A stretch of 64,000 nucleotides of DNA from Hexactinellida sp. DTS-2022 (GCA_028753945.1 JAPNXP010000002.1:8432001-8496000), one strand, 5' to 3'; positions 11,165 to 22,439 are shown, counted from the stretch's first letter. The notes: a model not told the origin generated them from the letters alone. Numbers and translations are program-made.

Positions 11165-11478
11165 CTCACTGGTTCCAGGGTTATGTTTTATATTGGTTCT
11201 AAGGTTACGATCCGTATCGGTAGGAGGGTTATTACCTGTTCGGTGGGAGGGTTATGGCCTGTATCGCTTCCAGGGTTGTGGTTTATATCGGTTCCAAGGT
11301 TAGGATCCGTATCGGTGGGACGGTTACTACCTGTATCGGTGGGAGGTTTAGGATCCGTATCGGTGGGACGGTTAGTACCTGTATCGGTGGGAGGGTTAGG
11401 ACCCGTATCGGTGGGAGAGTTAGGACCCGTATCGGTGAGAGGGTTAGGACCTGTAACGGTGGGAGGGTTAGGGTTTGA
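11165..11478. repeat. 24-bp G-rich minisatellite
   Basis: About 13 tandem units of 24 bases have the form GTATCGGTGGGAGGGTTAGG plus four bases. Because 24 is divisible by three, long open frames with an 8-residue period (VGGLGPVS-type) appear on several frames of both strands. These are by-products of the array and not genes. The plus strand has regularly spaced GGG runs. Confidence 0.9.
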
Positions 11479-11696
11479 GTCTGTTTTTCCATCAGGGACT
11501 TAATTAGTGTTTTCGTATTATATTACATTGTTTGCGATGGATTATATTTATATGTTTTAGATCCTTACACATAGATTAGTTTGAATGAAAATTAGCGTAA
11601 AGTTAAATTTTTAAGTAATATTTTTAAGTAGTAATATTATCCTTTGTAATTATCGTACCTTACATTAGTGTCACTGTCTTCTACATTATTTATTCA

Positions 11697-12404
11697 TTAA
11701 GGTTTTAGCCCCTTGATTTCCCGCCTCTAAAAATTGAGAAATTTTATGACGATAATTTTAACCAGGAATACTCTGTGTGATATACTGATTGACTCCCATG
11801 ATTTTTTTTTCCTCAAACTTACATCTAAAGATGAATATTTTACAATCATATGACGTCGACTTCCATATATGGGCATTTTCCAAAAAAATTAAAAAAATTT
11901 ATAAAAAAAGTGAATCTCGGAAAATGAATACCAAAATCTCGATTTTACTTTGGAAGGTCGATTTTTTTTTTGAAATGATCAAGATATGTAGATGCATGTT
12001 TTCAACCGCGGCAGTTTTGGCATTATAATACAAATCTATTTAATTAGGACACTTTTAGTGAGATTTTTGGCAATTTTTTGGACCAATTTCACAAAAATGA
12101 AAATAAGTTTGGGAAGACGGAGGAAAAATGAAATTCTGATGCGGTTGAAAACATTGAGAATCGATTCAGGTATAATTTTTAATTGACATGTTTCGGGCTA
12201 AAAAATGAAAAAAAGTTCAAAATTCAATTCTTGGCTAGTATGGATTAGTACTGTATTGAAACTTACATAGTTCATAACTATGGATTAATGGATAATAGAA
12301 CTCTAATATTTGAAGGGATATCTTAGAATACTTACTAGTATCCTAATATGCAATCAAAACATTAGGTCGTCGGGTGTCGAAATATCAAGGGGCTAACACC
12401 TTAA
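11697..12404. mobile_element. Family B TTAA element (GGTTTTAGCCCC ends)
   Basis: The element starts TTAAGGTTTTAGCCCCTTGA and ends CAAGGGGCTAACACCTTAA, inverse ends flanked by TTAA. Its middle (about 11780-12190) is clearly related to 21770-22330 downstream of the THAP ORF. Shared words include GCATGTTTT, GGCAGTTTTGGCA, TATAATACAAA and GACCAATTTCACAAAAATGA in the same order. It encodes no transposase and is best read as a deletion derivative. Confidence 0.8.
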
Positions 12405-12701
12405 CTATCTTGAAAATAAATACTTAATTAATGTCAAATGTGACTTACATAAGAAATCACCCTTTATGGATATTTATACTGTAAAACCAGATAATCCGAC
12501 CCTAGATATCCGTATTAATGACAAATGAATGAAAGCGATTGAAGTTGTTTGAGTAGTATGAATAGGCTCAGTGTGAATCAGAGAGTATGATACACTGCTC
12601 GACAAAATTAAATTTTGATGGTGGCTAATTAATCATAACTCAGACGCTATAAGAGAAAGTATAATTAATATGCATATTTATTGAACCAACATTTTTCTCA
12701 C

Positions 12702-14430
12702 TAATGATGTGCTCCATTACTAGAAACGGAGAAACGATACGGTAACTGAAAAAGTTACTGTGACGGAAAATGTAAAGGCTAACGGGCGTCGGGGAGTAAC
12801 GGTAACTGAAAAGTAACGGTAACTGGCGTCGCGGAGTAACGGTAATGTAAAAGTAACGGTAACGGGCGTCGCCGAGTACGGTAACGGAAAAACTAACGGA
12901 AACGGGCGTCACCAAGTAACGGTAACGGAAAAAGCAACGGTAACGGGCGTCGGGGAGTAAGGGTAACGGCGTCGAGGAGTAAGCTTAACGGAAAAGTAAG
13001 GGTAAAGGGAATCGCCGATTAACGATAACGCAAAGTAACTGTAACGGAAAAGGTAACGGTAATGGGAGTCGCGGAATAACGGTAACGGAAAAAGTAACGG
13101 TAACGGGCATCGCGGTATAACGGTTACGGAAAATAACGGGACGGGCATCCCCGTGTAACGTTAACGGAAAAAGTAAAGGTAATGGGCATCACGTGATAAC
13201 GGTAACGGAAAAGTAACGGTAACGGGCGTCGAGGAGTAACGGTAACGAAAAAGTAACGATAACGGGCATCCATTACATTTAAGGAGATAGGTCCTCAAAT
13301 TTTCGACACCCAATAGCCCCCAATTATTATTGCGTTTTCGAACAGTACTAATTATTCTAAGAAGGACGTAAGAAACTCAGAATTTCTAAAATCGAAAAAT
13401 TTGAATTAGTTATCCATATTAAAAGTTTAGCCTAATAGTGAATCCATACTAGTCATTATGAATTCTAGCTATTTACTCTAATTGGCGCAAGTTCTATTAT
13501 AGTGCCTGTTTAACTCAACTACATTAGTACAAGGGATTAAGCCACACAGAATTTGTGATATCGATTTGATTCTTTTTTTCTCTAGATTTTCAAATAATCA
13601 CTCGATTTTATCAGACTTTTGGCATTATATAATTATTATCCCTATAACTTTGTATTAAAGTTGAAAATCGACACGACATAATCCCAAGAACAACTGACAA
13701 TGATCACTTTTGAGGGATAATCTTTTTCTCTACGACTTATACTTTTTGAGATACACATAAGAATACAAAAGTCACTCCCAGAAAATTTTGCGGAATCTTG
13801 TTTAATACAAAATAACGGCGATTTTGACCTTTAGTGACGTCAAAAAGGTCATAGAAATGTCCGAATCAAATTTTTCTTTCGGAATTGGATAGATAGTATA
13901 TCAAAGCATAGTTGGGAGTGCTTAAACAATAATCCATCATATTTCCGTATTTACCAATAATTGAGTATCCTATCCCCTAATTTTGCACAATTACCCTTTC
14001 TTTGACCTTAAGTGACGTCAAAAAGGTCAAAAAAGTGTCCGAATCAAAATTTTCTTTCGGAATTAGATAGAAAGTATATCAATGTATATTTAGTCGTGCT
14101 AAAAACAATATTTTTGCGTTTGCAACATTATTAATTAATTTCAGGACCTATCTCAATAACTAGTTACCGTTATCTTTAATCAGACACTCTTACCATTACA
14201 TCACCGTAACACAGTAACCGTCAACACGTTAAACTTATTCCATTTCCTTTACAGTTACATTAAGGTATTAAGGTAAACTGTACTGAATATAGGTAAACGG
14301 ATAAATTAACAAAAGTAACGGAGTAACGGTAACGGAAGAAATATCGTAATGTTAACGGAATAAAAGCAATGGGAGAAAAAAGTAACGGAAAACGGAGTAA
14401 CGGAATATTTAGTAACGGAGCACATCACTG
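12702..14430. mobile_element. hAT-type element with internal GTAACGG minisatellite
   Basis: The right end reads GTAACGGAGCACATCACTG and the left end TAATGATGTGCTCCATTACT, which are inverse and hAT-like. The presumed 8-base flanks match only in part, so the duplication has eroded. Subterminal zones on both sides are rich in GTAACGG or its complement. The interior (about 13560-14150) has two copies of a block with TTTAGTGACGTCAAAAAGGT, also found at 43130. No transposase is visible. Confidence 0.65.
12730..13270. repeat. GTAACGG minisatellite, period about 43 bases
   Basis: About a dozen imperfect units are built on GAGTAACGGTAACGGAAAAA and a GTAACGGTAACGGGCGTC half. Unit length varies through small indels. 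It lies just inside one end of the surrounding hAT-type element. Confidence 0.85.
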
Positions 14431-14867
14431 TCCCCCACGCAAAATCACGATATGCCTGCTCATTGAAAAAATGACATCACCATGATAATGCACAGAGTCT
14501 TTAAAATAATTGAGGTGTAGTATGTAGTATTTGAAACCGATTTCAGCCAATAATGCAAAACCCTTGTATCACCAGCATTACGTCTCAGATCGTGATCCCG
14601 AGAACCTGGGTTTAAAAAACAATTCCCGAGACTAAAGATTAAAAACCCTACTTATTATCCCTACAACACAAACTACCATCATGATCCATCAACAATATGG
14701 TATAATGAATCAATGATACACCCAGAAACTCGAAGGAGGAAGGTTTTCAATTAAATATTCTTCGACTGGATGGAGTTATAGTGATATTAATTCAAAAATC
14801 AACCAAAAAGCTATCTTCAGAGAAGCATAATTGGTATACAAGTGAGTCACTTTATGATTTTTCAGTA
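14431..14867. other. Intergenic, nothing recognised
   Basis: Unique-looking AT-rich DNA without a supportable frame or repeat. Confidence 0.5.
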
Positions 14868-15067
14868 AGAATATATATTGTTGTTGTTACAATAGTAACG
14901 GTGGTCGAATGAGGCCAGTAACACCAAATACGATCAAACAAAAGTCGAAAAACGTACCTTGTGAAGTGAAGCCTCGCGAAGTGACCGAAACCGAAATAGT
15001 CGAACTAAATAGCTTTCAAATTTGTACCTATTTTGAATAATAAATGGATCGAGAAAAGGTAAAAATT
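14868..15067 (-). mobile_element. Fragment related to the 3' flank of the Mutator-type gene
   Basis: The reverse complement matches 40626-40832, just downstream of the Mutator/PHD gene. Shared words are CTATTTCGGTTTCGGTCACT, GGTGTTAC, GGCCTCATTCGACCACCGTT and ACTATTGTAACAACAAC in the same order. It may be a solo end of that transposon family or an unrelated dispersed repeat that both loci acquired. Confidence 0.6.
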
Positions 15068-15645
15068 TATCAACTCCATATTAATTCCCTATCTCATAAC
15101 TAAATAGCTAGTTCCAGGATTTGACCATTTCCTGCCACTGTGCATATAACACCAATAATCGAAGAGTTACCGTTCCAAACAATACAATTAAAGTTTCAAA
15201 TCTCTAAATTCTTTTTGGAGATTGCCCACAAAGCATATTGATTTACAATATAGATTTCACTAAAGTCAATAATTTATCATTATTTCAATTTTTCCATAAT
15301 TAATATTACAAAATTTTCAAAAAGTACATCTCGCATTATATACATTTGTATGCTGTGAAGAGAATTATTTCGAGATATTTCAGGATTTATGCACAATCGA
15401 GCCCATATTATTTTCCAAATCTGATGTGGAATTATCTTGAAAATCCTTTACTATACGTACAACAAATAAACGTATTATTATCTGATAAAAACATACCATA
15501 GGAGTTTTCACTGGGACTTGCGTTTTCAAACATTTGGGATATTTTAAGTGCAATAAATTGATAACCTCAGATATGACGACGATTATGGAAAATACAGAAT
15601 CACGTTGGGCAACTGCTCAAATTAAAATATAATTGGTTTGAAATT
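15068..15645. other. AT-rich intergenic with one short shared block
   Basis: Bases 15105-15142 (GTTCCAGGATTTGACCATTT and on to CACTGTG) are shared with 8208-8238. The rest is AT-rich and unassigned. Confidence 0.5.
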
Positions 15646-17232
15646 TTAAGGTTAAATTACGGCAGATTCATGCAAAAAAACACATAAATTTCGTTTTAAC
15701 GGTGTCCGGATAGGGATTCAGACAAATTACAATGGTAAATTTGTATTGCTTCTTCATAACAACTTGTGATTCATAACAAGTATCTTCGAAGGCATTTCTA
15801 AGAATAACTGCACTTTTAAAAATTCAAATTTCAAAATGTAGGAAATTATAAATAGAATTTCTAAAAATGGCTTCTAATTGACCGTAACATAGTCTAATAG
15901 TCTATAATCTTTTGTAGAAGCACTTCCCAACTTCTAACTAGTTGTTGTATAAGAAATTGAGTTTCTTAGAAACCTATCGAACTAGCGATAACAATGAATT
16001 TAATTTTTTCTCCTCGATTTTTTTACAGTTTTCGATTCAAAGTCCACATTTCTTCAATTTATTGGGAAATTTCACACATTCTGTTCCTATATTCAATCCC
16101 AAATCATAAATTACTCATTCTACTTCCTATTTCTTTTCGATATAGTTATGTTATTGACAATGCAGTTGAGTTTGTAAAGATAACTCAATCCATTTCATCA
16201 AAACTAAGCTTTCTAAATCAATTTTATTATTCTTTGAAACAAGCATTTGAAAATTAAGTGTTTATTTGTTCTAATTTCTCAATATAGTCACTTACTAACA
16301 TTTCATCTTGATTCTAAAGTGTCTTAGTATTCCCCCCCAATATATTACTTCTAGAAAAAACAAGATAATGTCTACTATTACTCATACTCTACTGTAAAAT
16401 TTCAATGATATCGGCAAAATTTGTAATCTTTACCATATATGGAGGTGTTGCAACGTCATATTGTGACACTTATGAATGACAAAATCAAAATTAAGATTGG
16501 AGGACAAATATTTATGTCATTGAGTGTATATTTATTTTTAAAAAAAATTCCGGTGGAATAAAAGAATTTCTGTAATTAGCCCTGTCCGGACACCGTTAAA
16601 GTTAGGTTTTTGATTTTCACATATATGATAGAAGACTCTATAGCTATTTCGAAACTGAAAACGAAATAGAATTAGCTTTTATAATTTTGATTATATGGGG
16701 CGTTCAGTTTTAGGGTAATACAAATTTCCCACAGGGGGATTTTTTCAGACTCAACCTGATTAGTTTGTGGTTTGCAAGATCATTATTTGCTAAAGACGTA
16801 TTCTGTGCGATATATCACATAGATCATCGTCATGGGCGGTTGGTGGCCTGTTTAGAATTTTGATTTGAACTTAATATAAAAAATTGCGAGCTTTTGAACT
16901 CAAAAGATGATTAAATAGGTCATAACTTTATGCAATATTTGATAAAATATTTGAAAAAATAAATTCGGAGTCTTAATTCAAAAAAATAGACTGACTACCA
17001 ACTCCTCACGCTTATGATCTTTAATTATTCATTTTGATAACAAATATTGATAGCCGCAATCCCAAAAACCGCATAATATCGACCACTACTTATGGAAATC
17101 GCCCTATGGGAGATTTGTATTTGCCAAATTTTGAAACCGACAAAAAATAAAAAGTATTATAGATAGAGACATTTTCTCTTTGGTTTATTGCTTTGTATGG
17201 TATAAGGATCTATTTCTCACAATTACAGAATA
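15646..17232. mobile_element. Family A TTAA element, copy 2, interrupted and 3' truncated
   Basis: It starts TTAAGGTTAAATTACGGC and follows the other copies for 50 bases. It is then split by the element at 15700-16595 and resumes with GTTAGGTTTTTGATTTTCAC. Its right side decays after the ATTACAGA block, and the expected GTAATTTAACCTTAA end is missing. Confidence 0.75.
15700..16595. mobile_element. Element with CGGTGTCCGGA ends, nested in family A
   Basis: The left end CGGTGTCCGGATAGGG and right end CCCTGTCCGGACACCG are inverse. TTAA flanks both sides (15696-15699, 16596-16599), but TA duplication with ends beginning ACGG is equally consistent, so a Tc1/mariner origin is possible. An 87-codon open frame inside is AT-driven and not recognised. 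Insertion into a copy of family A gives an internal empty-site comparison. Confidence 0.75.
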
Positions 17233-17290
17233 ACTGTAGACTGCCTAACTGATACACGTTGTAACAGGAGGAAAACAGAACGATCTAATC

Positions 17291-18075
17291 CAAGGGTGGG
17301 CAAACTGCGGCCCGCGGGCCGGATCCGGCCCGCCCACGATATTTAACCGGCCCGTTTGACCTCAACAGAAGACAATATTTTTGGTAGTCTAGGCCACGTA
17401 AAACATACCTGCCAACCTATTTGAATCATATCCCTGTACAGGGCTCCAATTTATCCCTGTACATTGGCCAAAATCTCTGTCTCCTCCCAAAAAAAATCTC
17501 GCTCGCTGCGCTCGCGCCTCCAGGTAATTACTATGCACCTGAATAAATATAGAAACAACGTTGTACCTTTATGTAGTCTATGCAAAATGCATGGAATATA
17601 CTACCATCACATCTGTAGACAAATTCGGCATTATTTACTCATAATTAGTAAATCAAAAATCCCTATATAAATGGAATAAATCCCTGTACGCCTGTACAGA
17701 ATGGCCAAAATTGTTAAAATTATTTTACTGTACAGGGATCCCTGTACGATTGGCAGGTATGATAAAGTTTAGCAAAAATATGTCAAGATCAGTATTGACA
17801 GATGAATACCTTTCTCAGCTCATCGTATGTGTATTGCTACTTCTGCCAGAAACCAAATTATGATAAACAAATGCACAACTCCCACTAGTTCTTTATACGT
17901 ACTTCCTAATATATCATTAAATTAGTTTATACTTCCTCAGTATCATAGTTTATTTCCTATTAGTGTACTGTAAATGTAAATAAAAAGTGTTAAATAGGAA
18001 ATGTTCACTCTCAGGCAACAACACTATGACATTTATCCATTTTGGCCCGCGTCCTAAAAGGTTTGCCCACCCCAG
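17291..18075. mobile_element. hAT-type element (CAAGGGTGGGCAAACTGCGG), 8-bp TSD
   Basis: The ends are CAAGGGTGGGCAAACTGCGG and GGTTTGCCCACCCCAG. Identical ATCTAATC duplications flank it (17283-17290, 18076-18083). The end sequence is a type seen in many animal genomes. No transposase is present, and another MITE lies within. Confidence 0.88.
17406..17760. mobile_element. Nested MITE (ATACCTGCCAACC ends)
   Basis: ATACCTGCCAACC at the left and GATTGGCAGGTAT at the right are inverse, with internal TCCCTGTACAGGG palindromes repeated near both ends. No clear target duplication is seen. It lies inside the hAT element at 17291-18075. Confidence 0.65.
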
Positions 18076-18176
18076 ATCTAATCATTCAAATTTCGTGAAA
18101 ATTCGGATTTAGACATGGTTTACTATTCTCAATCGATTTCAATCAATGAATCAAAATTTTCAGAATTTGTAATGAT

Positions 18177-18493
18177 CAGGGGCGTCGGAAGCGTGTAACC
18201 GGGAGGGGCAATCAGAATTTAGGGGGGGGGGGGGCACAGACCAAAACTAATTCTTAGTAGTATAAAACCCCACGTGATTTTATGTCTTTTTTGATAGTTT
18301 CACATCGAATAAGAGCAGTAGTATCATGACATTTGAACTGATGTATATCATTGGTATTGTTATTTCATCTATTAGGACAGGGGAAGGGGGCACAGTCGAG
18401 GGGAAGCACAGATTAGGGGGGCACCGTGGGGGGGTAGCGAGATTTTTGAGGGAGGCACGTGCCCCCCTGAGCCCCCCCCTTCTGACGCCCCTG
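18177..18493. mobile_element. hAT-type MITE (CAGGGGCGTCGGAAG)
   Basis: Ends CAGGGGCGTCGGAAG and CTTCTGACGCCCCTG are inverse. The flanking 8-mers GTAATGAT and GTCATGAT differ at one base. Long G or C runs fill the subterminal zones, and the open frames there are artefacts. Confidence 0.82.
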
Positions 18494-19615
18494 GTCATGA
18501 TGACGTAGCATGAAGCGTACTGTTCCACTTGACTGCCACTTGCTTTCGCATATTCGAAATCAAATCTCACCGTGGAAATAACGGCAAGACGATATTAGAC
18601 TAAATAACAACTATTTAGGATATTTGGTCTGTCTAATATAGAGTTGTGATATATATAACTCAAATATATGTATTTTTCGTTATCCATGGTTCTTGAATTA
18701 CAGATTTATCAATCAATTGAAAATGACAAAACTTTCGTTTACAGATGCAGAATTATTCAAATTTTGAGATCTGATAACTAATACGATAGTCATATTTGTT
18801 CTTGTTTAGAAACAAAGGATTACTTACATTTTAACGGCGTTATATCGATTTAAAGAGAAAGTATGTGTAATCACATTTTGTCAAAATCCTCAAGTAAATT
18901 TTTTCAAAATCTCTGGAATATTAATATACAGGTATCCCTCTTTTTACGCGGTAGATGCGTTCCTTGAAAAGCCCGCGTAAAACGAAATCGCGTAAAAAAA
19001 ACGATTCATTGTCATAGTAACACATATTAAACCAATAGATGCGTTTCCAAAATACTATAAACATCGAATAAAATTTTAAATCCCTAGTGTTGCAACACTA
19101 AAAAATCCAACATCGGACCTCTCAGATAGCCAGGGTTTCCGTGTGTATGTTAATCCCATGGGAATTCCCATAGGATTTCCAATATCGTTTTGAATGAAAT
19201 TATTTTAACCTATGGGAATCCAGATAGAAACCAACTTGTGAGAATACTTGGGAATTCCCACAGAAAGGGAATTGTGTTGTGAAGGGAATTAAAATTCCCT
19301 TCACACCGCAACCCTACACCATCGGGTACCTCCCACAACCGGGTATCTCTAGTGTGAATAGTGAAGCAAATATGTATTCATTTGACCAATAATTTATTTT
19401 GATGAACTTACTATACGACAAATACATATCCCTAACTATCTACTATATCTAAATCAGTGGTTCTTAACCTTTTCTCTGCCATTTCCCACTTTGGAATACC
19501 TAGTTACTCTATTCCCCACCTAAATATGAACATAATTTAAGAAGTAGATTGTGCTCATATACTTTATGGTACACTTAATAATATCCCTTTTAATATTATT
19601 GTTATTAGTTCAGTG

Positions 19616-19771
19616 CAGTGGCGGCGCTAGCCAGCAGCACTGGTGGGGCACAATTGCGTCAATTGTGGGGCACAGGCTGTTAAACTGGGGCACACTCACA
19701 TCAATGAGGTGGGCACTCCTAATTTAGGTGGGACAAAGGCCCCACCTGGTTCCACCCATGCGCAGCCTCTG
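19616..19771. mobile_element. hAT MITE (CAGTGGCGGCGC), copy 1, nested
   Basis: It starts CAGTGGCGGCGCTAG and ends GCGCAGCCTCTG. Flanking 8-mers GTTCAGTG and GTCCAGTG differ at one base. Internal GTGGGGCACA words repeat. The same family is at 24265-24412. Confidence 0.85.
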
Positions 19772-19805
19772 GTCCAGTGACACTTATAGATACATAACTA
19801 TATAT

Positions 19806-19952
19806 CAGGGTTGTAAATCAAGCCAAATCTTTCAAATATTTGATTTAATTTGAATTAATTCACGGGAATATTGAGTGGCATTTGATTTGATATTATTTGA
19901 AAATTCAAATGATTTGATTTAAGAAAAGATAAATTATTAATTTACAGCCCTG
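19806..19952. mobile_element. hAT MITE (CAGGGTTGTAAAT), nested
   Basis: Ends CAGGGTTGTAAATC and AATTTACAGCCCTG are inverse. Flanking 8-mers CTATATAT and CTATATGT differ at one base. The interior alternates TTTGATTT and its complement and can fold on itself. Confidence 0.8.
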
Positions 19953-20187
19953 CTATATGTTCATTGAGCATTTTTTTTTCACACAAGGGAAAATAAGGCT
20001 TTGGAAATTCTCCGGCCAAAGATTTTCTGTAGTCCAGCCAAACTAGACCATCCTATAATATAAAATAGTTAAGCAAATGAAAACTACTCCGACCATAGCC
20101 GGACCAGCAGAACAGCGTGTTATTCCTATGCAAAGGATATTTCTTGAAAATGGCAATATAAATTTTCTAAGCAAGTCAAGGCGATAT

Positions 20188-20285
20188 TTCAATTTGATTC
20201 TATATGGATTTGAGCACCCCAGGTAACTCCGTTCGCACGGAGTACCCAGAGGTGTTCAAATCAGTATAGAATCATATTGATTCGT
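20188..20285. repeat. Short inverted repeat unit
   Basis: AATTTGATTCTATATGGATT and its imperfect inverse (ending GAATCATATTGATT) enclose about 40 bases including TCCGTTCGCACGGA. It is probably a small MITE inside the hAT element. No duplication was found. Confidence 0.5.
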
Positions 20286-21232
20286 GATTTCCACACTAAA
20301 TTTTGATTGAGCATTTTGTTTTTTAATATTTGATATGTCAAGGGAATCTCAAACTATTTCTCCTGTCAATGTTTAAAATGAACAACGGGCGAGCGTAGCG
20401 AGCGTGCGAATTATTTTTGGCGCTCGAACCCAATAGAAGTTCAGAATTTGTCTGGACAACACTGCAGTTATGGTCTGGAAGCAGTGAATACCTGTTTAAT
20501 ATACGTACGAGTTCAACCTAGAAGTCTAAAAATTAGTACAAGTATAATTTAAGACAATAAATTGAACAGGTTGAATTCCAAGAAAACATTCCAAACTACT
20601 GTTAATGATTTGTAATCTTTTTAGCCTGAAGCTCCATTCCCCACCTGAGGATCCTCAATTCCCCACTAGTGGGTAATTCCCCACCGGTTAAGAACCACTG
20701 ATCTAAATCATCATTTTTGTTTTTTTGAAAATGTAGAACCGCTTTGTTACTCTAAATCTTAAAAATTATCGAAAATATCCATAAAAAAGAGAATTAAATG
20801 TGTGAAAATCATAGATAAACCGCGTAAAACGAGTTGAGGATCGCGTAAAAAAAGTTTTGGTCATAAAAAATTGTTCCGCGTAAAACGAAAACCCGCAAAA
20901 AAAAACCGCGTAAAACGAGGTATTACTGTATTATTATACTCTTGTTGGATTTCAAATTAATAGGTTCTACGATAGCCTACTCTATATAAGGCCTAACAGT
21001 GACCTTGAAATTATGGACTAGGGATGCACTAATAGATGGTAATATTTAACCAACCAGAATGTATTAACTCATATTTCTATTTATAATGAACCACATTTTT
21101 TTGTTACAACTACTCTTCTAAATAGTAAGTTTAGATCTTTATTGATTCTTAGCCTCCCTTTTTATTTATTTTGTCATTTTCTTGTCCACTTACTGTTCCT
21201 ATTAACTTCTAAATATTAGATTCATTTACATT

Positions 21233-21715
21233 ATGCCCAGCAGTTGCTCAGCTCCCGAGTGCAGAAGTAACTACAGGCCAGATGATCGAGTTCCTATATT
21301 CAGGATGCCTGAACATCCACCAGAACTCAGACAAGCTTGGATACGGGCTCTTCACCGAGAGGATATTGATGACCTGAAGATAGTCAACGTATGCGTGAAT
21401 CACTTTCGAGAAGAAGATGTCGAAGTTTCTCACAAGGTTTCCAATGGAGATGGAACTTTAACTGAAATACCTTGTGCAAACCCCAAGTTGAGAGACGGCG
21501 CAGTTTCCTGCTTACTTCCTGGTTGTCCATCCTACTACTCTTCAACCACAACAACCAAACGGATTCGCTTGTCGTATGACGCAAAAGAAGAAGAATTGAT
21601 TAATCAGACACTACAGCTTAGCTGACTATCTGAGAGTGAGGAGAAACATAAGTACGTCATCAGAAATTTACAGGATCTAAAAGCTAAGTTAAGGGTGATC
21701 AGTACTGATATTTAG
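21233..21715 (+). pseudogene. THAP-domain ORF with in-frame TGA, probable transposase remnant
   Basis: The 130-codon frame from ATG 21233 begins MPSSCSAPEC and has the full C2CH zinc signature of a THAP DNA-binding domain: C5, C10, C54 and H57, with the conserved P26, W36 and F58. THAP domains bind DNA in host proteins and at the N terminus of P-element and some Kolobok-like transposases. A TGA at 21623-21625 ends the frame after a charged segment. The same frame then stays open for 29 more codons of coiled-coil character (SEEKHKYVIRNLQDLKAK) to TAG. The stop context is TGA CTA, matching the best-known metazoan readthrough motif. No catalytic domain follows. The downstream 21770-22330 matches family B, which suggests a broken TTAA transposon. 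Confidence 0.75.
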
Positions 21716-21769
21716 GCATATATGGTGAACCTCAGAATTGCATAATTTACTACTAGGAATACACTAGAT

Positions 21770-22330
21770 GATGTAGAGATTGACTTCTATGATTTTTTCT
21801 TCTTCTTAATTTTCAATAAAGATGGTGTTTTTTTAATAAAATATGACGTAATCTCCCAAATATGGAAATTTTTCAAAATTGTTGAATCTTTTTTAAATTT
21901 TCAACATATTATTAGAACACTATTTCTTCACAGTAATAGTCTTTATTTTCATTATTTTGCAGAAGAAACGATCCTATTACATCATTTCTAAATTTGAAAA
22001 TATGCCAAAAAGACACTTTGGGCATAAAAATCTAAAAAATTTAATTTTTATCCTAGAAAGTCAAACATATTTTTAAAATGCTCAGTATATGTAGGCGCAT
22101 GTTTTAAAAGCGGGCAGTTTTGGCAATATAATACAAAAAAATTGAATTAGTATACTTTTAATGAAAATTAGTGGGGTTTTTTTGACCAATTTCACAAAAA
22201 TGACAATAACATAGAGTAGATTAAAGAAAAAGCATATTTCGGTTCGATTTAATCACTTTTTTTGAAGACAAATCGAAGTACAAAATTAATTTACAACTAA
22301 TGACCTATTTTTTGGAAATTTTTAAAAAAA
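21770..22330 (+). repeat. Family B-related non-coding sequence downstream of the THAP ORF
   Basis: It is collinear with 11780-12190 of the family B element, sharing GCATGTTTT, GGGCAGTTTTGGCA, AATACAAA and CCAATTTCACAAAAATGA. The matching TTAA-GGTKTTAGCCCC ends were not found around the THAP ORF, so the parent element is degraded or its boundaries are lost. Confidence 0.65.
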
Positions 22331-22439
22331 TGTTTTTATTATGATGTCATACATATATATTATCTTACCAGTTATCCATGGTTCAAAAATTATTTAATTA
22401 TTATGAAACCACATATTTGAATTATCAGTAGTCAACAGT

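Larger units (their letters stand above)
19455..20700. mobile_element. hAT-type element (CAGTGGTTCTTAACC), perfect 8-bp TSD
   Basis: Ends CAGTGGTTCTTAACC and GGTTAAGAACCACTG are exact inverses. Identical ATCTAAAT duplications lie at 19447-19454 and 20701-20708. It carries no transposase and itself contains two smaller 8-bp-TSD elements and a palindromic unit. Confidence 0.92.
18927..20930. mobile_element. pogo-like element (TACAGGTATCCCTC), interrupted
   Basis: It opens TACAGGTATCCCTCTTTTTA and closes with ACGAGGTATTACTGTA. CGCGTAAAACGA or its complement recurs at both ends, as in many Tigger/pogo derivatives. It is split by a 1246-base hAT element at 19455. Without the insertion it would be about 750 bases long. 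Confidence 0.78.

Noticed and set aside
11165-11478. Interstitial telomere
   Set aside because: GGGTTAGG occurs, but within a fixed 24-base unit, not as a short telomeric repeat.
11042-11503. 153-codon plus-strand frame and overlapping frames on both strands
   Set aside because: They are created by a 24-base tandem repeat; the 8-residue periodicity and simultaneous openness of several frames show they are not genes.
12640-13148. Minus-strand frames rich in FSVTVT-type repeats
   Set aside because: They are translations of the GTAACGG minisatellite.
15994-16257. 87-codon frame as a membrane protein
   Set aside because: Its F/S/I-rich composition follows from AT-rich DNA inside a MITE; no homologous frame or motif.
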